DNA from: an uncultured Mobiluncus sp.
Lineage (GTDB): Bacteria; Actinomycetota; Actinomycetes; Actinomycetales; Actinomycetaceae
Length of the DNA stretch: 64,000 bases
Assembly (NCBI RefSeq): GCF_943914685.1
Contig: NZ_CALUCZ010000013.1
Coordinates: forward strand, 1-64,000
Direction of reading: 5' to 3'
Below are positions 61,193 to 64,000 of this stretch, one piece after another. Position 1 is the stretch's first letter. The number at the start of each line of letters is the position of its first letter. The notes under the pieces were generated by a model, which saw only the letters and a list, made by a program, of their open reading frames with translations, searched no databases and had not been told where the DNA came from. Made by a program: the position numbers and the translations under genes.

Positions 61193-63073
61193 ATGACACA
61201 CAAACTCAATAGTGCAACGTCCACTACCGGGCGGAATATGGCGGGCGCCCGCTCCTTGTGGCGCGCTACCGGCATGAACGATGACGATTTTGGCAAGCCG
61301 ATTGTAGCTATTGCGAACTCCTTTACTGAGTTTGTCCCTGGTCATATTCACTTGCGAGAGGTCGCGAAGGTCGTGTCCGATGCGGTGCGTCAGGCTGGGG
61401 GAGTCCCGCGCGAGTTCAACACGATTGCCGTTGATGACGGGATTGCGATGGGGCACGGCGGCATGCTTTATTCCCTGCCCAGCCGCGAAATCATCACCGA
61501 CTCGGTGGAGTACATGGTGCGCGCCCACACCGCTGATGCCCTGGTGTGCATCTCTAACTGCGACAAAATCACTCCCGGAATGCTCAACGCCGCGCTGAAA
61601 CTCAACATTCCTACCGTGTTTGTCTCGGGCGGCCCGATGGAGGCCGGCAAAGGCATTCCGGCCGCTGACATTGTCGGACCGTCAAAAGGCGGGCGGGGCA
61701 ACCTCATTACGGTTATGAACGCTACCGCCAATGACGATATAGACGACGCGGAACTGCAGCGAGTGGAGGAGCTCTCCTGTCCGACCTGCGGATCTTGTTC
61801 GGGAATGTTCACCGCAAACTCGATGAACTGCCTGACCGAGGCGCTGGGCTTGGCACTGCCGGGCAACGGCTCTACCCTGGCGACTCACGTGGCGCGGCGC
61901 GGACTCTTTGAACGTGCCGGCCAGCTGGTGGTGGGTCTGGCAAAGCGTTACTACGATGATGAGGACGATTCCGTGCTGCCGCGCACCATCGCGACCCGGG
62001 AGGCTTTCGCCAACGCGATGAGCCTGGATATGGCGATGGGCGGCTCTTCGAATACGGTGCTGCACCTGCTGGCGGCCGCCCAAGCTGCTGAACTCGACTT
62101 TACCCTGGCCGACATCGCCCAGATTGGACGCACCGTACCGACCTTGGCGAAAGTCGCCCCTAACCACAACGACTATCACATGGAGGACGTCCACCGGGCC
62201 GGGGGAGTACCGGCGCTGCTGGGCGAACTCGACCGTGCCGGACTGTTGAACCGAAACGTGCATTCCGTGTGCTATCCCGACCTGGCTACCTGGCTGGCGG
62301 ACTGGGACGTGCGTGGGGGCTCGCCCAGCCCGGAGGCTCTCGACCTGTTCCACGCCGCGCCCGGCAACCAGCGCACCATTCACGCCTTTTCCGCCACCGC
62401 CCGCTTTGACACGCTGGACACGGACGCGGCGGCGGGCTGTATTCGCGACGTAGCGCATGCCTACGTGGCGAAAGGCGGGCTGACCGTGCTGCGTGGAAAC
62501 CTGGCTCCCGACGGCGCCATCGTGAAAGCGGCGGGCATTGACCCCGAACTGTTCCACTTCGAAGGCCGCGCTATTGTGATGGAATCCCAGGAGGAAGCGG
62601 TGGAAAAAATCCTCGACAAGACCGTGCAGGCCGGGGACGTGGTCGTGATTCGTTACGAAGGCCCCGCGGGCGGACCGGGGATGCAAGAGATGCTCTATCC
62701 CACGTCTTTCCTGAAAGGGCGGGGTTTGGGCAAAACCTGCGCGCTCATTACCGATGGACGATTTTCCGGCGGTACTTCCGGGATTTCTATCGGTCACATT
62801 TCCCCCGAGGCGGCCGCGGGTGGGCTGATTGGCCTGATTGAGGACGGGGACAAAATCATCATCGATGTAAACCGCGAGGAACTGACCCTGGACGTGCCGG
62901 ATGATGAAATCGAGCGGCGCCGTGCAGCGATGGAGGCGAGCCCGCACCCCTGGCAGCCGCACCGCGACCGGGAAGTTTCTGACGCACTCAAACTCTACGG
63001 CGCTACCGCCCTGTCAGCCAACAAAGGGGCAGCTCGTGACGTGAAAGGACTGCTGGCAAAACTTGGGCTCTAA
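61193..63073 (+). CDS. ilvD: Dihydroxy-acid dehydratase
   Basis: Dehydrates 2,3-dihydroxy-3-methylbutanoate and its homologue in valine, leucine and isoleucine synthesis. A 626-residue Fe-S enzyme of the long IlvD form: [29 protein letters not shown], Fe-S cysteines in [13 protein letters not shown] (near 119-123) and [19 protein letters not shown] (near 196-214), and [20 protein letters not shown] with [24 protein letters not shown] is seven bases before the ATG. It stands alone, with no ilvBN, ilvC or leu genes in view. The leader before it is AT-rich, but no attenuator or T-box is recognisable. Confidence 0.97.
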   Translation: MTHKLNSATSTTGRNMAGARSLWRATGMNDDDFGKPIVAIANSFTEFVPGHIHLREVAKVVSDAVRQAGGVPREFNTIAVDDGIAMGHGGMLYSLPSREIITDSVEYMVRAHTADALVCISNCDKITPGMLNAALKLNIPTVFVSGGPMEAGKGIPAADIVGPSKGGRGNLITVMNATANDDIDDAELQRVEELSCPTCGSCSGMFTANSMNCLTEALGLALPGNGSTLATHVARRGLFERAGQLVVGLAKRYYDDEDDSVLPRTIATREAFANAMSLDMAMGGSSNTVLHLLAAAQAAELDFTLADIAQIGRTVPTLAKVAPNHNDYHMEDVHRAGGVPALLGELDRAGLLNRNVHSVCYPDLATWLADWDVRGGSPSPEALDLFHAAPGNQRTIHAFSATARFDTLDTDAAAGCIRDVAHAYVAKGGLTVLRGNLAPDGAIVKAAGIDPELFHFEGRAIVMESQEEAVEKILDKTVQAGDVVVIRYEGPAGGPGMQEMLYPTSFLKGRGLGKTCALITDGRFSGGTSGISIGHISPEAAAGGLIGLIEDGDKIIIDVNREELTLDVPDDEIERRRAAMEASPHPWQPHRDREVSDALKLYGATALSANKGAARDVKGLLAKLGL

Positions 63074-63096
63074 ACGCAGCTTTCGGAACTGAAAAT

Positions 63097-64000
63097 CTAG
63101 CCTAGGGCGGCGATAAGCTGGTTCAACACACTGATGCCGCCGTCAAAAGAGCCGGCTTGGGCGGCTATAGCGAGAGGTACCCGTTTGCCTTCACTGTTTT
63201 GGTACCAGCCCATTTGGCGCACCAGGTAGCCTCCGTTTACCCCCGGCCCCCAACCGCCCTTGAAAGTGGCGCCGGGCAGCCGGCCCATTCCCCAGCGCTG
63301 GCCACTGCTGACTTGCCCCATATTGGACACGACCGGACTCGAACCGTCCAAACAGGGTAGCTTCATCATGAACCCCACTTGGGACGCGGTAGTCCAAGGA
63401 GTTTGCCCGAAAATCGTGAACCCGGAACGCAGCCGCACGGACGGGACTGTAGTCGAGTTGTCCCCGGTTTGACGTAAAACTTGGGTGACTACCTGAGCCC
63501 GAGCGGCGTCACTTGGCCCCAAAGACTGCCACAGTACCTCGGCGGCGCCGTTATCCGACTGGCGCAGAGCCGCCGACAGGGAACCAGCCATAGCCCCCGC
63601 CTTCCCGGCCTGGGAAACCGCCACAGAAACCGGAACTTTCGAGGTCGACCACGCGACCCACGCTTGTGCGGATCCGGCGGTTGCAATCTTTCCAGAGACC
63701 GGATCGAACCAGGCCACGGAAATGGTGGCTCCCGTGTCTCGGCCGACTTTTTCAAACGTCGCGCGCAATTCCTGGTTGCTGAGCCGCCCAGCCGCGGGAG
63801 ACGTCAGCTCCACGCCATCACAAGCGCGGGGTGGCGAGGCTGGCTGGGGCCGGGTGGCAGAGGATTCGCTGGGATTCGCCCCCTCAGGCGAACCGGACGC
63901 AGAACCGCGCGGAGTTTTTTTCTGAGAATTAGCGTCTGACTTGGCAGAATCCCCCGGTCGCTGCGAGGTGGGGGAAGGACTGGACGAAGCGTTTACCTGA
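63097..64000 (-). CDS. Serine beta-lactamase-like hydrolase (5' end outside window)
   Basis: The reading frame is open to the window edge, so the start is missing; 300 residues are visible. The first 70 are Ser/Pro/Asn-rich, resembling an extracellular linker after a signal peptide or lipobox. The rest resembles class A beta-lactamases and their non-lactamase relatives: SxxK in AWSTSKVPVSVAV, an SDN-type triad in RQSDNGAAEVLW, and FKGGWGPGVNGGY in place of the usual KTG. A true resistance enzyme usually has KTG and a Glu166 omega loop, which I cannot identify here. A cell-wall or substrate-binding hydrolase is more likely than an antibiotic-inactivating one. The ilvD gene is convergent. Confidence 0.78.
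   Translation of the reverse strand, partial: QVNASSSPSPTSQRPGDSAKSDANSQKKTPRGSASGSPEGANPSESSATRPQPASPPRACDGVELTSPAAGRLSNQELRATFEKVGRDTGATISVAWFDPVSGKIATAGSAQAWVAWSTSKVPVSVAVSQAGKAGAMAGSLSAALRQSDNGAAEVLWQSLGPSDAARAQVVTQVLRQTGDNSTTVPSVRLRSGFTIFGQTPWTTASQVGFMMKLPCLDGSSPVVSNMGQVSSGQRWGMGRLPGATFKGGWGPGVNGGYLVRQMGWYQNSEGKRVPLAIAAQAGSFDGGISVLNQLIAALG

Noticed and set aside
63097..63813. Complete beta-lactamase gene starting at GTG 63813
   Set aside because: The same frame stays open to the window edge with a plausible Ser/Pro-rich linker, so the gene is better treated as 5'-truncated by the window.

Overview
The window reads as chromosome from an anaerobic, high-GC Gram-positive bacterium of the Actinomycetaceae type. 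A Mobiluncus-like or Varibaculum-like organism is my best guess, from gene order, codon use and the presence of cell-wall-binding-repeat-2 proteins and pyruvate:ferredoxin oxidoreductase. This is inference; no database search was possible. Coding density is normal, GTG and TTG starts are common, and five tRNA genes are present (Leu-UAG, Thr-GGU, Met-CAU, Trp-CCA, Lys-CUU).

Layout. 1-3 kb is accessory: about 1.1 kb without a convincing gene, an AbiEi/DUF559-like gene flanked by two direct copies of a long-hairpin repeat, and a secreted PKD-domain protein. 3.1-10.9 kb is a two-gene energy locus: a 1673-residue pyruvate:ferredoxin oxidoreductase with an extra C-terminal ferredoxin-like domain, followed by a fusion of the two NfnAB-type NAD(P)H:ferredoxin oxidoreductase subunits. 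11-17 kb holds tRNAs, a helix-turn-helix protein, a VKOR disulfide-forming membrane protein, rpmG, a cell-wall-binding protein, trpS and then a noncoding array of about 150-bp repeats. 17-25 kb has glgX, mnmA, an orphan tyrosine recombinase beside a cluster of DnaA-box-like sites, an aminotransferase and tRNA-Trp. 25-29 kb has a CapA-family gene, secE, nusG, a short-chain dehydrogenase, tRNA-Lys and a HIT protein.

29-47 kb carries parts of the usual actinobacterial leuS-comEA-comEC-holA-rpsT-lepA-hemW block, rearranged: holA faces comEC and overlaps its 3' end. A SitABC/MntABC-type metal transporter sits between comEA and leuS with a DtxR/MntR-like operator. 47.6-51.8 kb is one very large secreted protein (degenerate trypsin-like domain, long coiled coil, three cell-wall-binding repeats). 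52-54 kb has a TRAP-like membrane pair. 54-61 kb is the classical hrcA-dnaJ-rsmE-phoH-ybeY-corC-era cluster, with a CIRCE operator before hrcA. The window ends with ilvD and a 5'-truncated serine beta-lactamase-like gene.

How the parts fit. The PFOR/Nfn pair would turn pyruvate oxidation into reduced ferredoxin and then NAD(P)H, as expected of a fermenting anaerobe. comEA/comEC suggest DNA uptake. The most unusual features are a dispersed TTCACAAGGGCG motif family that also forms the intergenic array, supplies stop codons to two genes and appears inside hemW; an 18-bp minisatellite inside hemW; the PFOR and Nfn fusions; and the pseudo-protease/cell-wall-binding protein.
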